From positions 434,001 through 498,000 of the forward strand of contig JNLK01000001.1 of assembly GCA_000703065.1 (NCBI GenBank): DNA of 64,000 nucleotides. Direction: 5' to 3'. Shown here in pieces: positions 1 to 9,068 of the stretch (the stretch's first letter is position 1; every line of letters begins with the position of its first letter). This stretch comes from Lachnospiraceae bacterium AC2029. Its GTDB lineage: Bacteria; Bacillota; Clostridia; Lachnospirales; Lachnospiraceae. A program made the translations under genes and the position numbers. Below the pieces are notes generated by a model. The model was not told the origin of the DNA and searched no databases. It saw only the letters and a program-made list of their open reading frames with translations.

Positions 1-258
1 TCTTCTTCCAAGTTCCGCCACCACAGGCATCGCAATATCACATTCATCTGACATCACTGCATCCATGCGATTCCCTCTAGCAAATGCTTCAATCCGATCA
101 ATATCAAAGATATCAGAAGTCAAAAAATGATCACCTGATTCATACACACCGGGATTCTTCACAGGGTTAACTAGAAAAACCTCATGCTGCAGCTGTTGCA
201 TCTTTTGAATAAGCGGTTTCTGCCATATTGTACCTGGCAATACCAGGATTTTACTCAT
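1..258 (-). CDS. ATP-grasp ligase, N-terminal part (cut by window edge)
   Basis: The first 86 codons of a gene that runs out of the window at its 3' side. The protein begins MSKILVLPGTIWQKPLIQKM and reads as the Rossmann-like pre-ATP-grasp domain seen in PurK, biotin carboxylase and CarB-like ligases; the ATP-binding part would lie outside the window. An AGGAA ribosome binding site sits six bases before the ATG. It follows the amino-acid permease gene by about 125 bases on the same strand, and two full ATP-grasp genes lie upstream, so a third carboxylate-amine or carboxylate-thiol ligase of the same cluster is likely. The family call rests only on the N-terminal fold pattern. Confidence 0.6.
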   Translation of the reverse strand, partial: MSKILVLPGTIWQKPLIQKMQQLQHEVFLVNPVKNPGVYESGDHFLTSDIFDIDRIEAFARGNRMDAVMSDECDIAMPVVAELGRR

Positions 259-384
259 GTTTATTCCTGTCCCCGTTCATAATAATGAAAAGCACTTATC
301 CTATCACAATCTTATCATCTAACACTGCCCTTTAATGCTCGCCATGGTTCCCATAATACTCATTCACTTATCACTAACTAAACA

Positions 385-1791
385 TTATACTTCAACTTTC
401 CCAAACTGCTCATTATAGTGTTTTTTACAAAGTACATAGAAAAAGACACCGAGCAATGTCCATCCACCAACAATAACCATCTCTTGAATGGTCAATGTGC
501 TTCCCGATCCAGGGATTAGATACAACATTACCATCATCCCAGATAAAAGTGCGGCTGTTATTCCTACAAATTTATAATGCTTTACTTTATACGGTCTATG
601 TAAATCAGGTTCTTTCTTCCGCAAAATCACAAATGACAGGGAAACCATACAGTAAGCAAGACAGCAAGCAAAACTAGCGGCATCGGAGATCCATACAAGC
701 ATGGTTCTTCCAAAAAAAGGAGCTGCTAAGGAAAGTACTCCGATAAGAATCAGCGCATTAACAGGCGTCTTACGTTTAGAGTGAAGTTTTGCAAACCTGC
801 CAGGAATCATCTTAGACTCGGCCATAGAGAAGATAGCACGACTTCCACCAATCAAGAATGAATTCCAACTTGTTATAACTCCGCAAAGTCCTCCGACAAT
901 CAGTACCTTTGCCATAACAGTACTATTAAATACTTTTTCCATTGCTGTTGCAGTTACAAGCCCAGACCCTTCCATTGCTGTAGCAATATCAGTCGAGTTC
1001 ATAGCATAACCTACTGCAAAAACGACCAGTCCATAAAAACTGACTGCACAAATAATAGAAAGCAGTAACACTTTTGCTATCTTCTTCAGCGGAATATTGA
1101 TTTCCTCTGCAACCTGAGGAATCACGTCAAATCCGAATAGGAAGAATGGTGCGACAACGGCGACAGACATAATATTCTTAATTGAGCCAACACCATCACC
1201 GATAATAACCTGTCCTTCAAGATTTGATGGATCGCCATTAATAGCAGAAGCAATAACAAGAATTACTCCTACCGCTGCTATGGCAACAGTAAGAACTGTC
1301 TGTAATATTGACGCTGCTTTAATACCAAGAATATTGATTATAATAATTCCGATTGTAAATAGCGACGCAATAATCACCCCGGTCAGATACACATCAGAGC
1401 CAGCAACCGAGTACAGGTAAACTTGATTGAAAGTCGGAAAGATATATGAAACAATAGTCGGAAGGGAAACTGCCTCAAAACACACAACACCAATATAACT
1501 CAGAATCAATGCCCATGTACATATGTATGAACCTGTTGGGCCAAAAGCCTTATAACTAAAAACATGTTCTCCACCGACTTTCGGCATTGCAGGAGTTAGC
1601 TCTGCATATGTCATACCGACAAAATAAATCATAATACCGCCAATGATGAACCCTATAACAGTTCCTATTGTACCCGCATTCTGAATCCAACCGCCAGAAG
1701 AGACCACCCACCCCCATCCGATCATAGCGCCAAATGCGACCACAAGCAAGTCCATCGAATTAAGCACTTTATCAAAACCTCTGTTCCTCAT
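385..1791 (-). CDS. APC-family amino acid permease
   Basis: A 468-residue integral membrane protein with about twelve hydrophobic segments. The first helix carries the APC unwound-helix signature GAMIGWGW, and the segment GFDVIPQVAEE around residue 225 matches helix 6 of the family, so it most likely imports an amino acid or an amine by cation symport or exchange. GGAG lies eight bases before the ATG, which fixes the start. It follows an ATP-grasp ligase gene by 75 bases and precedes another, so its substrate may feed those ligases. That link is inference from position; substrate specificity cannot be read from the sequence. Confidence 0.9.
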   Translation of the reverse strand: MRNRGFDKVLNSMDLLVVAFGAMIGWGWVVSSGGWIQNAGTIGTVIGFIIGGIMIYFVGMTYAELTPAMPKVGGEHVFSYKAFGPTGSYICTWALILSYIGVVCFEAVSLPTIVSYIFPTFNQVYLYSVAGSDVYLTGVIIASLFTIGIIIINILGIKAASILQTVLTVAIAAVGVILVIASAINGDPSNLEGQVIIGDGVGSIKNIMSVAVVAPFFLFGFDVIPQVAEEINIPLKKIAKVLLLSIICAVSFYGLVVFAVGYAMNSTDIATAMEGSGLVTATAMEKVFNSTVMAKVLIVGGLCGVITSWNSFLIGGSRAIFSMAESKMIPGRFAKLHSKRKTPVNALILIGVLSLAAPFFGRTMLVWISDAASFACCLAYCMVSLSFVILRKKEPDLHRPYKVKHYKFVGITAALLSGMMVMLYLIPGSGSTLTIQEMVIVGGWTLLGVFFYVLCKKHYNEQFGKVEV

Positions 1792-1866
1792 AACTAATCT
1801 CCAATTCTTCAGTTTGTATTAGATCGCACAAACTCATAACAAACTACACAATAAATAATTAAATAT

Positions 1867-3123
1867 CTATTTATTTATATATAGCTTATGAAAGTCAGTA
1901 AAGCGAATAACAGCATCTTCATCGTTCACCTCAATTTTAACTACCTTATTGATCATCTGAATAGTTTTGACTAGTTCATCAACATTTGCTGAATCAATAA
2001 GGATAACAACAAGATACTGGTGTGCTCTGATCTGACTACCAACTTTAAGGATATTATCGATATATATACCCGGGTATTTTGCCAATTTCTCCAACCCTTC
2101 AATTTTACTCACTGTACCTTGAACTGAATTACTCCATAAAATGTAAGTCGTTCCTATTCTATCAGGAATAGAATCAAGTGATTTAGGAAGATCTTTGACT
2201 TCATGTTTTATTCCTAAAGAAATATCATTCAACCATTTATATGTATCAAAACCGCATACATCTCTCATTGGTATAGCAAATAAATCTCCTGACATCCGAT
2301 ACCCCATTTCCAATACATATAGATGCGCATCCCGGTCAAGCATCATTTCAAACCAGCATACGCCTTCTTTAATTCCTGCCTTATCAATAAACTTGACTAA
2401 AGCTGGATGAACCTCCGTCAGGAAATTCTCCAATTGATCTGTTTCTGTTGTTGTTATCGAATAGCAATTACCCGGGAATCCTGTCTGTGAATACATACAA
2501 CAGAAATCTATAAGCGCTGCCCTTCCATCTGCAACCGCATAATGAGCAGTATATTCCGTCCCTTCAAGCATTTTTTCAATCACTACATTTGAACTTGCTG
2601 ATACGGATCTAGCCAAATCACATGCAGGCTGGATATCCTCTACATTATAACAATAACTCATCCCTCGGTTGGCGCTTTGATCCACTGCCTTCACCACGAC
2701 TGGAAATTGAATTCTCTCCAGTTCCTTTTTAGTTGCAGGATTACTGACATAGAAATCTTTAGCAACAGGCACACCCACTTCGCGACACAACTTCTTAAAA
2801 TCATATTTGTCAACTGTGTAGTGCCATGCTTTAGGTGTGCAATAGCACGGCAAACCAAGTCGTCTAGCCAATTCCATACAGACACTGATATTAAATGTAC
2901 TGATGCCATTTATTACTGCCGTTATTTCTTCAGTTCGGCACTTTTCTTCTAGTGCATCAATATCGGCAGTATCCATATTCCAGTATTCATCGGCTTGAAG
3001 CGATCCTACTGTCCTTCCCTCCGATTCAGGCCCAACAACAACAGTATATATATCTCTTGATTTCGCATCAGCAATCAACTCCCGACTACCTTTGCATACT
3101 CCAATCATAAGCAACTTTTCCAT
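1867..3123 (-). CDS. ATP-grasp domain protein (carboxylate ligase)
   Basis: A 418-residue protein with a Rossmann-like pre-ATP-grasp domain (MEKLLMIGVCKGS...), then an ATP-grasp domain with the lysine strand FPVVVKAVDQSANRG near residue 135 and the metal-binding strand VLEMGYRMSGD near residue 285. The C-terminal 100 residues resemble the small domain that closes the active site in biotin carboxylase-like ligases. Such enzymes activate a carboxylate as an acyl phosphate and join it to an amine or thiol. The reading frame is open 17 codons further upstream, but GGAGGG nine bases before ATG 3123 supports the start given. It lies downstream of the XRE/pseudo-RmlA gene on the same strand. The substrate is unknown. 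Confidence 0.85.
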   Translation of the reverse strand: MEKLLMIGVCKGSRELIADAKSRDIYTVVVGPESEGRTVGSLQADEYWNMDTADIDALEEKCRTEEITAVINGISTFNISVCMELARRLGLPCYCTPKAWHYTVDKYDFKKLCREVGVPVAKDFYVSNPATKKELERIQFPVVVKAVDQSANRGMSYCYNVEDIQPACDLARSVSASSNVVIEKMLEGTEYTAHYAVADGRAALIDFCCMYSQTGFPGNCYSITTTETDQLENFLTEVHPALVKFIDKAGIKEGVCWFEMMLDRDAHLYVLEMGYRMSGDLFAIPMRDVCGFDTYKWLNDISLGIKHEVKDLPKSLDSIPDRIGTTYILWSNSVQGTVSKIEGLEKLAKYPGIYIDNILKVGSQIRAHQYLVVILIDSANVDELVKTIQMINKVVKIEVNDEDAVIRFTDFHKLYINK

Positions 3124-3227
3124 ATAAAATGGCCCTCCACGTTCTATCATCCCGATGTTCGAAAAAAAAATCATACGGGAATGTTATACCGCAAAGGGCA
3201 CTATTTTCCTAACAACCGTCAGTTTAG

Positions 3228-4115
3228 CTAACCGCTTATGAAATTCCTGTTTCTGGCAATTTCCTTCAGATCATAGATATCCTTTCCCATTCTTTTTTTT
3301 AAATATCTAAGGAATGATGAAGTATCCCATAGTGAATCCTCATCTGCGATTGAATACTCCACCATACCGTTTCCCATCGGCTCCGCATAAAGCGGTTCAA
3401 GTATTGCCGTATCTTCAACATTACCTACCTGGTCGAAGAACTTCTTTGGAAAAAAAACGATTGGTGCACAGAACTGGTCTACCCCCTTGTCTTCTGCATC
3501 CTGTACCATCTTATAGTTGTCATATGATACCTTGATTTCGCTTCCACCGATGTTCTTTGCCACAGTTAATACAGATATTCCGAACGACCTCGACATAGCT
3601 CTTTGAAAATACTTTGTGAGATTAGGTCCATACACAAAAGGATAATTATAAACAACCATTGTATTTCCCTGCACGTCTGGTCTGCCATATATCAGTTCAA
3701 TCCCGTATCTACTACCATCTCCGATGTGTTCTTCTATCCATCTTCTATCCAGTTCGGAGCAGTCAATGTAGATTTTTCCAATGCCCGCCAACATAAAATA
3801 ACTCAGACAGAAGTAAACCAGCGGTTTACCATAAGCCTCAGAGCCACAGAATATTACATTATTCTCTTTGAGAATCAATAGTCCTTGCCATGTCTTCTCC
3901 AAATATGTAATGTTCCCCTCTAACAGATTATCGACATCGACATTAAGCAACACAGAAAGCTTGGTTACGATGGAAACATCTGGCACTGACAGCCCGCGTT
4001 CCCACTTGGACACAGCCTGATCTGTCACACCCATCAAATCTGCAAGCTGATGCTGTGTATATCCATTCTGATTTCGTAATGTTTTTATTGCCGATCCTAC
4101 TTTAACTGGATCCAT
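3228..4115 (-). CDS. XRE-type HTH fused to degenerate RmlA-like nucleotidyltransferase domain
   Basis: A 295-residue two-domain protein. Residues about 5 to 60 form an XRE helix-turn-helix (YTQHQLADLMGVTDQAVSKW). Residues about 78 to 180 align by eye with glucose-1-phosphate thymidylyltransferase: GKPLVYFCLSYFMLAGIGKI matches [17 protein letters not shown] of the adjacent rmlA product, and HIGDGSRYGIELIY matches [14 protein letters not shown]. The catalytic nucleotide-binding loop GGxGTRL and its lysines are absent (FCGSEAYGKPLV stands there), so the domain should be inactive. Inference: a sensor of dTDP-sugar or sugar phosphate coupled to DNA binding. AGGTGA lies five bases before the ATG, and the gene starts four bases after the broken rmlB, so it is in the rmlA transcription unit. 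Confidence 0.85.
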   Translation of the reverse strand: MDPVKVGSAIKTLRNQNGYTQHQLADLMGVTDQAVSKWERGLSVPDVSIVTKLSVLLNVDVDNLLEGNITYLEKTWQGLLILKENNVIFCGSEAYGKPLVYFCLSYFMLAGIGKIYIDCSELDRRWIEEHIGDGSRYGIELIYGRPDVQGNTMVVYNYPFVYGPNLTKYFQRAMSRSFGISVLTVAKNIGGSEIKVSYDNYKMVQDAEDKGVDQFCAPIVFFPKKFFDQVGNVEDTAILEPLYAEPMGNGMVEYSIADEDSLWDTSSFLRYLKKRMGKDIYDLKEIARNRNFISG

Positions 4116-4119
4116 TTAC

Positions 4120-4881
4120 TCACCTATTTCCATACATTTCTTCGTAGTATTTCATATATTTTTCGCTTGTACATTCTTCCATCCAATCCATATGATCTTT
4201 ATACCACTGGATGGTCAGTTTAATACCGTCCTTAAACATCGTGGTCGGAGCCCATCCAAGTTCAGCCATTGCTTTACTTGGATCAATCGCATACCGCCGA
4301 TCGTGACCTTTTCTATCCGTCACATAGGTTATGGGGCTCTCCGACTTTCCAAGTCCCCTCAAAATATTCTTTACAATCTCAATGTTAGCCTTTTCTTTGT
4401 GACCGCCGAGATTGTAGACCTCCCCCACTTTACCTTTCTCCTGCACAGCCAAAATACTATAACAATGATCTTTAACATAGAGCCAATCACGAACATTCAA
4501 GCCTTGACCGTAAACTGGAAGTGGCTTATCTTGACTTGCGTTGTTGATCATCAGCGGAATCACCTTCTCTGGAAACTGGAAAGGACCGTAGTTATTCGAG
4601 CAACGACTAATGGTAATCTGCAAATCATAGGTACGATGATATGCTTGTACTAAAAGATCTGCGGATGCTTTTGATGTGCTGTAAGGAGAACATGTGTGGA
4701 TAGGTGTATCCTCATGGAAAAACAGGTCTAGGCGGTCCATTGCCTCGTTAAGCGTGTGGATATTGGTAGCATAAGTTAAGGCATCAACACAGAATATCTT
4801 TCAACCCGGTCTCTTATCCAACAGCAAATATATAAAATTGCTTCCTATAAATCAGACGCCGCCTATAACAAGAATTGTCAT
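4120..4881 (-). pseudogene. rmlB: dTDP-glucose 4,6-dehydratase, broken copy
   Basis: A decayed rmlB. From the ATG that overlaps the rmlA stop as ATGA, the frame reads MTILVIGG, a stop, FIGSNFIYLLLDKRPG, a second stop, then KIFCVDALTYATNIHTLNEAMD and continues without break into the C-terminal half. Compared with the intact 349-residue copy elsewhere in the window, about 96 residues are missing after TLNEAM, including the TDEVYG active-site strand and much of the NAD domain. The last 206 codons are open, keep YSTSK and could be translated from an internal ATG at 4740, but that product would lack cofactor binding. The coupled overlap with rmlA shows the ancestral operon. Confidence 0.87.
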
Positions 4882-5750
4882 GTTTCTTCCCTCGCTATCG
4901 TCAGTAGATACTGACCATACTCTGTCATCTTTAACTCCTCGCCAAGTGCCTTCAATTGATCCGTAGTAATAAAACCTCGTCTCCAAGCAATCTCTTCAAT
5001 GCAAGACACATAAAAGCCCTGCCTGTCTTGAACAGCCTCTACAAATACACCAGCTTTCAGCATATTACTGGGAGTCCCGGTATCAAGCCATGCTACACCG
5101 CGACCAATGAGTGTTACGTTCAGTTCGCCCATTGCCAAATATGCATTATTCACCGATGTTATTTCAATTTCACCACGCGCAGATGGTTTCACATTCTTAG
5201 CAATCTCCACCACTCGATTATCATAAAAGTAGAGTCCTGGAACTGCATAGTTGCTCTTCGGATTTTGTGGTTTTTCTTCGATGGAAAGCACTTTATTATC
5301 TTTATCAAACTCCACAACACCAAAGGACCGCGCGTCCTTAACTGGATAACCAAAGATAGTCGCACCAATAGTATTTGCCATTGCTCGATTAAGCATAGTA
5401 GTCATATTCTGCCCAAAGAATACATTATCACCGAGGATCAGGCAAACCGAATCACTTCCAATGAATTCTTCCCCGAGAATAAATGCATCGGCAAGTCCCC
5501 TTGGTGTTTCTTGCACCCTGTAAGAGAACTTCATTCCAATCCGGCTTCCATCGCCTAGAAGACGCTCATATAGATGTATGTCCTCAGGAGTAGAAATAAC
5601 CAGTACTTCCTGGATGCTGGCAAGCATAAGTATAGATAACGGATAATAGATGAGCGGCTTATCGTAGATAGGTAGTAACTGTTTGCTAACACCTTTTGTC
5701 ATTGGATAAAGCCGTGTACCTTTACCACCAGCTAGAATTATACCTTTCAT
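4878..5750 (-). CDS. rmlA: Glucose-1-phosphate thymidylyltransferase
   Basis: A full-length 290-residue RmlA that makes dTDP-glucose from glucose-1-phosphate and dTTP in the cytoplasm. The nucleotide loop [20 protein letters not shown], the sugar-binding [10 protein letters not shown], the metal motif LGDNVFFGQ and [13 protein letters not shown] are intact. AGGAG lies seven bases before the ATG. It follows the aminotransferase gene by 14 bases and overlaps the broken rmlB by four. Its partner dehydratase is dead here, so dTDP-glucose would have to be converted by the RmlB encoded near 42 kb. A second, clearly paralogous rmlA lies at 38.5 kb. Confidence 0.96.
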   Translation of the reverse strand: MKGIILAGGKGTRLYPMTKGVSKQLLPIYDKPLIYYPLSILMLASIQEVLVISTPEDIHLYERLLGDGSRIGMKFSYRVQETPRGLADAFILGEEFIGSDSVCLILGDNVFFGQNMTTMLNRAMANTIGATIFGYPVKDARSFGVVEFDKDNKVLSIEEKPQNPKSNYAVPGLYFYDNRVVEIAKNVKPSARGEIEITSVNNAYLAMGELNVTLIGRGVAWLDTGTPSNMLKAGVFVEAVQDRQGFYVSCIEEIAWRRGFITTDQLKALGEELKMTEYGQYLLTIAREET

Positions 5751-5764
5751 GACGGTTCTCCTCG

Positions 5765-6874
5765 TTACTTCCTACAGGACAGTATTAATTCGCAAATCCT
5801 ATCGACATCTTCAAGTGCAAGATCTGCGTACATCGGAAGTGTCAAAACTCTCTTGCTCACATGCAAAGCTACAGGTGTTTCCATCACATTATATTTCCCA
5901 TGGAATGCTGAGAATGTATTTGTCAGTGGATAGAAATACTTTCTTGCCCCGATTCCCTGCTCAGCCAGTGCGTCAAACACCTCAGCGCGAGATGCTCCGA
6001 AAACCTTCTCTTCGAAAACTACAGGGAAGTATGCGTAGTTCGATTTAACCTCTGGCTGAACGATATTCAGTTGAAGTCCTTCAACGCCCTCGAGATGGCT
6101 ACGATACCTTTCAGCCACCTTCTGTCTCTTTGCTATCTCTGTTTCAAGATGTCTTAGATTGCAAAGCCCCATTGCAGCGCAGAATTCATTCATCTTAGCA
6201 TTAGCGCCAACAGCATCTACTTCCTCCGGGCCATGGATACCGAAATTCTTCAGTTCATAGAGCTTCATTCCGAGGCTCTTGTCCTTAAAGGTAACCGCAC
6301 CACCCTCAATGGAGTTAAACGCTTTTGTCGCATGGAAACTGAAGCAGGAAGCATCACCAAATGAACCGATACCTTCACCTTTGTACGTTTCTCCAAAAGT
6401 ATGGCAGGCATCATAGATGACCTTCAGTTCATATTTATGAGCGATTCTTTCGATTTCTTCTATATTGCAGACATTGCCATAGACATGAACCGGCATAATA
6501 GCACATGTACGGTCAGTGATAAGACTCTCCAGTTTTTCTACATCCATTGTGAATGTCACAGGATCAATATCACAAAACACCGGTTCAAGACCGTTACGAA
6601 CAATAGCATGTGTGGTTGAAGCAAAGGTAAACGGTGTTGTAATCACTTCGCCCTGCAGATTCATCGCTTGGAGAGTCAGTTCTATCGCCATATGCCCATT
6701 TGTGAAAAGATCAATGTTCTCCACACCCATATAGTCACAAAGCTCAGCCTGCAACTGCTTATGCTTTGGTCCCATATTTGTGAGCCAATGGCTATCCCAC
6801 ATCGTTTTAATTTCATCCATATACTCTTCTAATGTGGGCATAGAAGAACGGGTAACAAGAATTGTATCAGCCAT
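5765..6874 (-). CDS. DegT/DnrJ/EryC1 sugar aminotransferase
   Basis: A 369-residue PLP-dependent aminotransferase of the DegT/DnrJ/EryC1/StrS fold type I family. The Schiff-base lysine is in [14 protein letters not shown] near residue 190; the cofactor aspartate is in [22 protein letters not shown] near residue 35 is typical of nucleotide-sugar transaminases. The family aminates 3- or 4-keto-6-deoxy dTDP or UDP sugars using glutamate. With rmlA next to it, a dTDP-amino-deoxyhexose (VioA or FdtB type) is the likely product, but position and stereochemistry cannot be told. GGAGG lies seven bases before the ATG, and the gene begins two bases after the preceding one ends. Confidence 0.92.
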   Translation of the reverse strand: MADTILVTRSSMPTLEEYMDEIKTMWDSHWLTNMGPKHKQLQAELCDYMGVENIDLFTNGHMAIELTLQAMNLQGEVITTPFTFASTTHAIVRNGLEPVFCDIDPVTFTMDVEKLESLITDRTCAIMPVHVYGNVCNIEEIERIAHKYELKVIYDACHTFGETYKGEGIGSFGDASCFSFHATKAFNSIEGGAVTFKDKSLGMKLYELKNFGIHGPEEVDAVGANAKMNEFCAAMGLCNLRHLETEIAKRQKVAERYRSHLEGVEGLQLNIVQPEVKSNYAYFPVVFEEKVFGASRAEVFDALAEQGIGARKYFYPLTNTFSAFHGKYNVMETPVALHVSKRVLTLPMYADLALEDVDRICELILSCRK

Positions 6875-6876
6875 TG

Positions 6877-7827
6877 CTATTCCTCCAATAGTTTCATTAT
6901 CTTTTCAGTCATATATTTCATGTCCTCAGAGCCATATCTTTGATCGATTGGCAATGGAAGTATGTTTTTTGCCATTCCGTATTCTAAATCATTCTCACCT
7001 GTAACTTCAAAGACCGTTGGCCATAGGGTAGGTATATAAATCTTTTCAGCCTGCAATCTTTTACGAATCTCAGCTCCGTTTTCTACCATGAATGGATACA
7101 TAAATTCTGCGGGTTTGATATTCAACTGGTTTTTATCCTTAAGCTTTTCATGAAGACATTCAAAATTCTTTTTTCTCTTTGCCTGGATACTTTTATAGTC
7201 AATTCCATGTAATAGATTTCGTGTAAGCTTCGACATCTGCTTTATCGGCTCATCAATGAAAAACTTATTATTCGCATTGTATTCCCCATAGAACTCAGAA
7301 GCAGTTCGCTCATAACGACCTAACAGAAAACGCATTCGATCATATGATTCATCCAACGTAAACTCATCTGATAGAGGTGTATCCGTATAGAGCAATGCAC
7401 CATCTGCTACACCAAACCACTTACGGCATGTGTAAAAAGTATCAACACCCGGAAGGGGTTCCTCAAAATAACCATTTGCTTGGTCAACGATTACTCGATG
7501 GTATCGCTCCACATACTTATTAATCTCGTCATTACTTAACTGTCCATAAAGATTTACAAGATACAGCCATTCATCATCTGCCAATGTTAAATCAGAAATC
7601 GGTCTGAAGTCTAAACCTATATGATAGTAGCTTTTCTCCACGCCTTCTCTATCACAAACATTGAAAATCGAGTTGCAAATGAAGTACGGAATCTTAAGTT
7701 TTTTTATCTCCCTACTTTTGAACAGATACGCAAGACAGTTACGCCCACAGTTCAGGGCAATGGCACCCTCATGTAACATCGGAAGATGGTATGTATCAAG
7801 TTCTATGTAACCACCGATTTCTTTCAC
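6877..7827 (-). CDS. Divergent DegT-like PLP aminotransferase
   Basis: A 316-residue protein, shorter than typical DegT enzymes. It keeps an N-terminal region with ALNCGRNCLAYLFKSREIKK, an aspartate strand RVIVDQANGYFEEPLPG near residue 115 and a lysine strand TFYTCRKWFGVADGALLYTD near residue 135, which match the PLP aspartate and Schiff-base lysine positions of the DegT family. The start is GTG, with AGGAG seven bases upstream. It lies between a PP-loop gene and a canonical aminotransferase, so it could be a second transaminase or a non-catalytic partner. No closer family was recognised. It ends two bases before the next gene, which supports one operon. Confidence 0.75.
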   Translation of the reverse strand: MKEIGGYIELDTYHLPMLHEGAIALNCGRNCLAYLFKSREIKKLKIPYFICNSIFNVCDREGVEKSYYHIGLDFRPISDLTLADDEWLYLVNLYGQLSNDEINKYVERYHRVIVDQANGYFEEPLPGVDTFYTCRKWFGVADGALLYTDTPLSDEFTLDESYDRMRFLLGRYERTASEFYGEYNANNKFFIDEPIKQMSKLTRNLLHGIDYKSIQAKRKKNFECLHEKLKDKNQLNIKPAEFMYPFMVENGAEIRKRLQAEKIYIPTLWPTVFEVTGENDLEYGMAKNILPLPIDQRYGSEDMKYMTEKIMKLLEE

Positions 7828-7850
7828 TTACAGGCTCCTATACAATAAAA

Positions 7851-9068
7851 TTAATGGTGCAGTTTCTTCATCATTTTTCTAAAATATACGCCAGTAAATA
7901 GTCGTTTCAAAGAACGCGGAGCATAATGTATTCTCGCCGAAAACAAGGTTGGAACTTTCATTCCCTGTTTTTTACAGAACTCATAGTTGTCTCTCGCAAA
8001 CTCACTGATACGACTGTTAATCACCATCTGGCATATTGCATCCTTCCTGATGTCCTTCCACTTTTTCAAATCAAACACACCGCTATATGAATCCAACTTA
8101 CCCATTGCATCAAGCGCAATCATCGTTCTCACGCACTTTTGGCAACATGAACAATTCTCAGCAACATCGTTTATACAGCAAACATTTAAATATTTCTTAG
8201 AGATATTCCAGTCAGCGATCATCTTTGTTTTTAATGTTCTGCTTTGTTGGCAACCATCGCTTACTATCTCGCATCGTGTTGAATGTAACAAAGGCAAAGT
8301 CATAGCATCCCCATATTCAGAAAAATCACGATTCCTAGAGCTATATCCTGTCCTCATGATTTCTTCATAGCTATAACTGCTCGCAAGATAGTATCTTTTT
8401 ATCGCTTTTTCTAACGCAAAAACACATGAATACAGGCAAAAATATGAGGCTTGATCATTAAGGTATGGCAGGAATGCATGTAAATTCGAATCAACCGTAA
8501 TAAATCGGAGTCCCATCTCATCTGCGGCTTTTTTATTATCTTTACATCTGCTTTTAAATACCTCGATAGTTTTTTTATCTCCATATTCTCCGTGCCAACC
8601 ACAGTTAAACATAAATAATGCATTTAACTTGTAATCAGGATCATTCTCGTTCTCAAAGTACCTATATACTGTTGACAGCGAATCAATGCCACAGGAAATA
8701 CCTGTTCCAACTGTAGTTTGTCCGCTACTACATTCACAAAAACCATCAACAATCAGTTTAATCGGAGATAGCTTATCAGAAAACGAGCATAATATTGGCT
8801 GAAGATAATCATTAACTCTTCTAAATAGTCCCTTTGATACTGCGCCGTGAATATGCACATCAGAATGGTAATACATTCCCATATAAAGAGGTAGGAACAG
8901 AAAAGCATTATATGTTTCTGCTGACAGCATGTCCTCGTTTTCTTTATCTACAGAAATCCATATTGTCGTTTCGTTGTCCGTGCGATCTATATCTGACGAA
9001 ATATCAGCGATTAGCATTGTGCCTTCTATACCACGGTTCTCGATACGAAGATTCTTAATATCAATCAT
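7851..9068 (-). CDS. PP-loop ATPase-like protein with Cys cluster (QueC-like fold, function unknown)
   Basis: A protein of about 405 residues. A PP-loop-like phosphate-binding motif GTGISCGIDSLSTV near residue 125 replaces the usual SGGxDS, and a C-terminal cysteine group (CCINDVAENCSCCQKCVRTM, near residue 320) resembles the zinc site of QueC and other PP-loop enzymes. Such enzymes adenylate a carboxyl or amide for transfer of an amine or sulfur. GGAGAG seven bases before ATG 9068 fixes the start and gives an 8-base overlap with the stop of the preceding ATP-grasp gene, so the two are probably translationally coupled. The N-terminal 110 residues match nothing I recognise. Confidence 0.75.
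   Translation of the reverse strand: MIDIKNLRIENRGIEGTMLIADISSDIDRTDNETTIWISVDKENEDMLSAETYNAFLFLPLYMGMYYHSDVHIHGAVSKGLFRRVNDYLQPILCSFSDKLSPIKLIVDGFCECSSGQTTVGTGISCGIDSLSTVYRYFENENDPDYKLNALFMFNCGWHGEYGDKKTIEVFKSRCKDNKKAADEMGLRFITVDSNLHAFLPYLNDQASYFCLYSCVFALEKAIKRYYLASSYSYEEIMRTGYSSRNRDFSEYGDAMTLPLLHSTRCEIVSDGCQQSRTLKTKMIADWNISKKYLNVCCINDVAENCSCCQKCVRTMIALDAMGKLDSYSGVFDLKKWKDIRKDAICQMVINSRISEFARDNYEFCKKQGMKVPTLFSARIHYAPRSLKRLFTGVYFRKMMKKLHH

Noticed and set aside
4956-5558. A 200-codon open frame on the plus strand
   Set aside because: It lies opposite the conserved core of rmlA.
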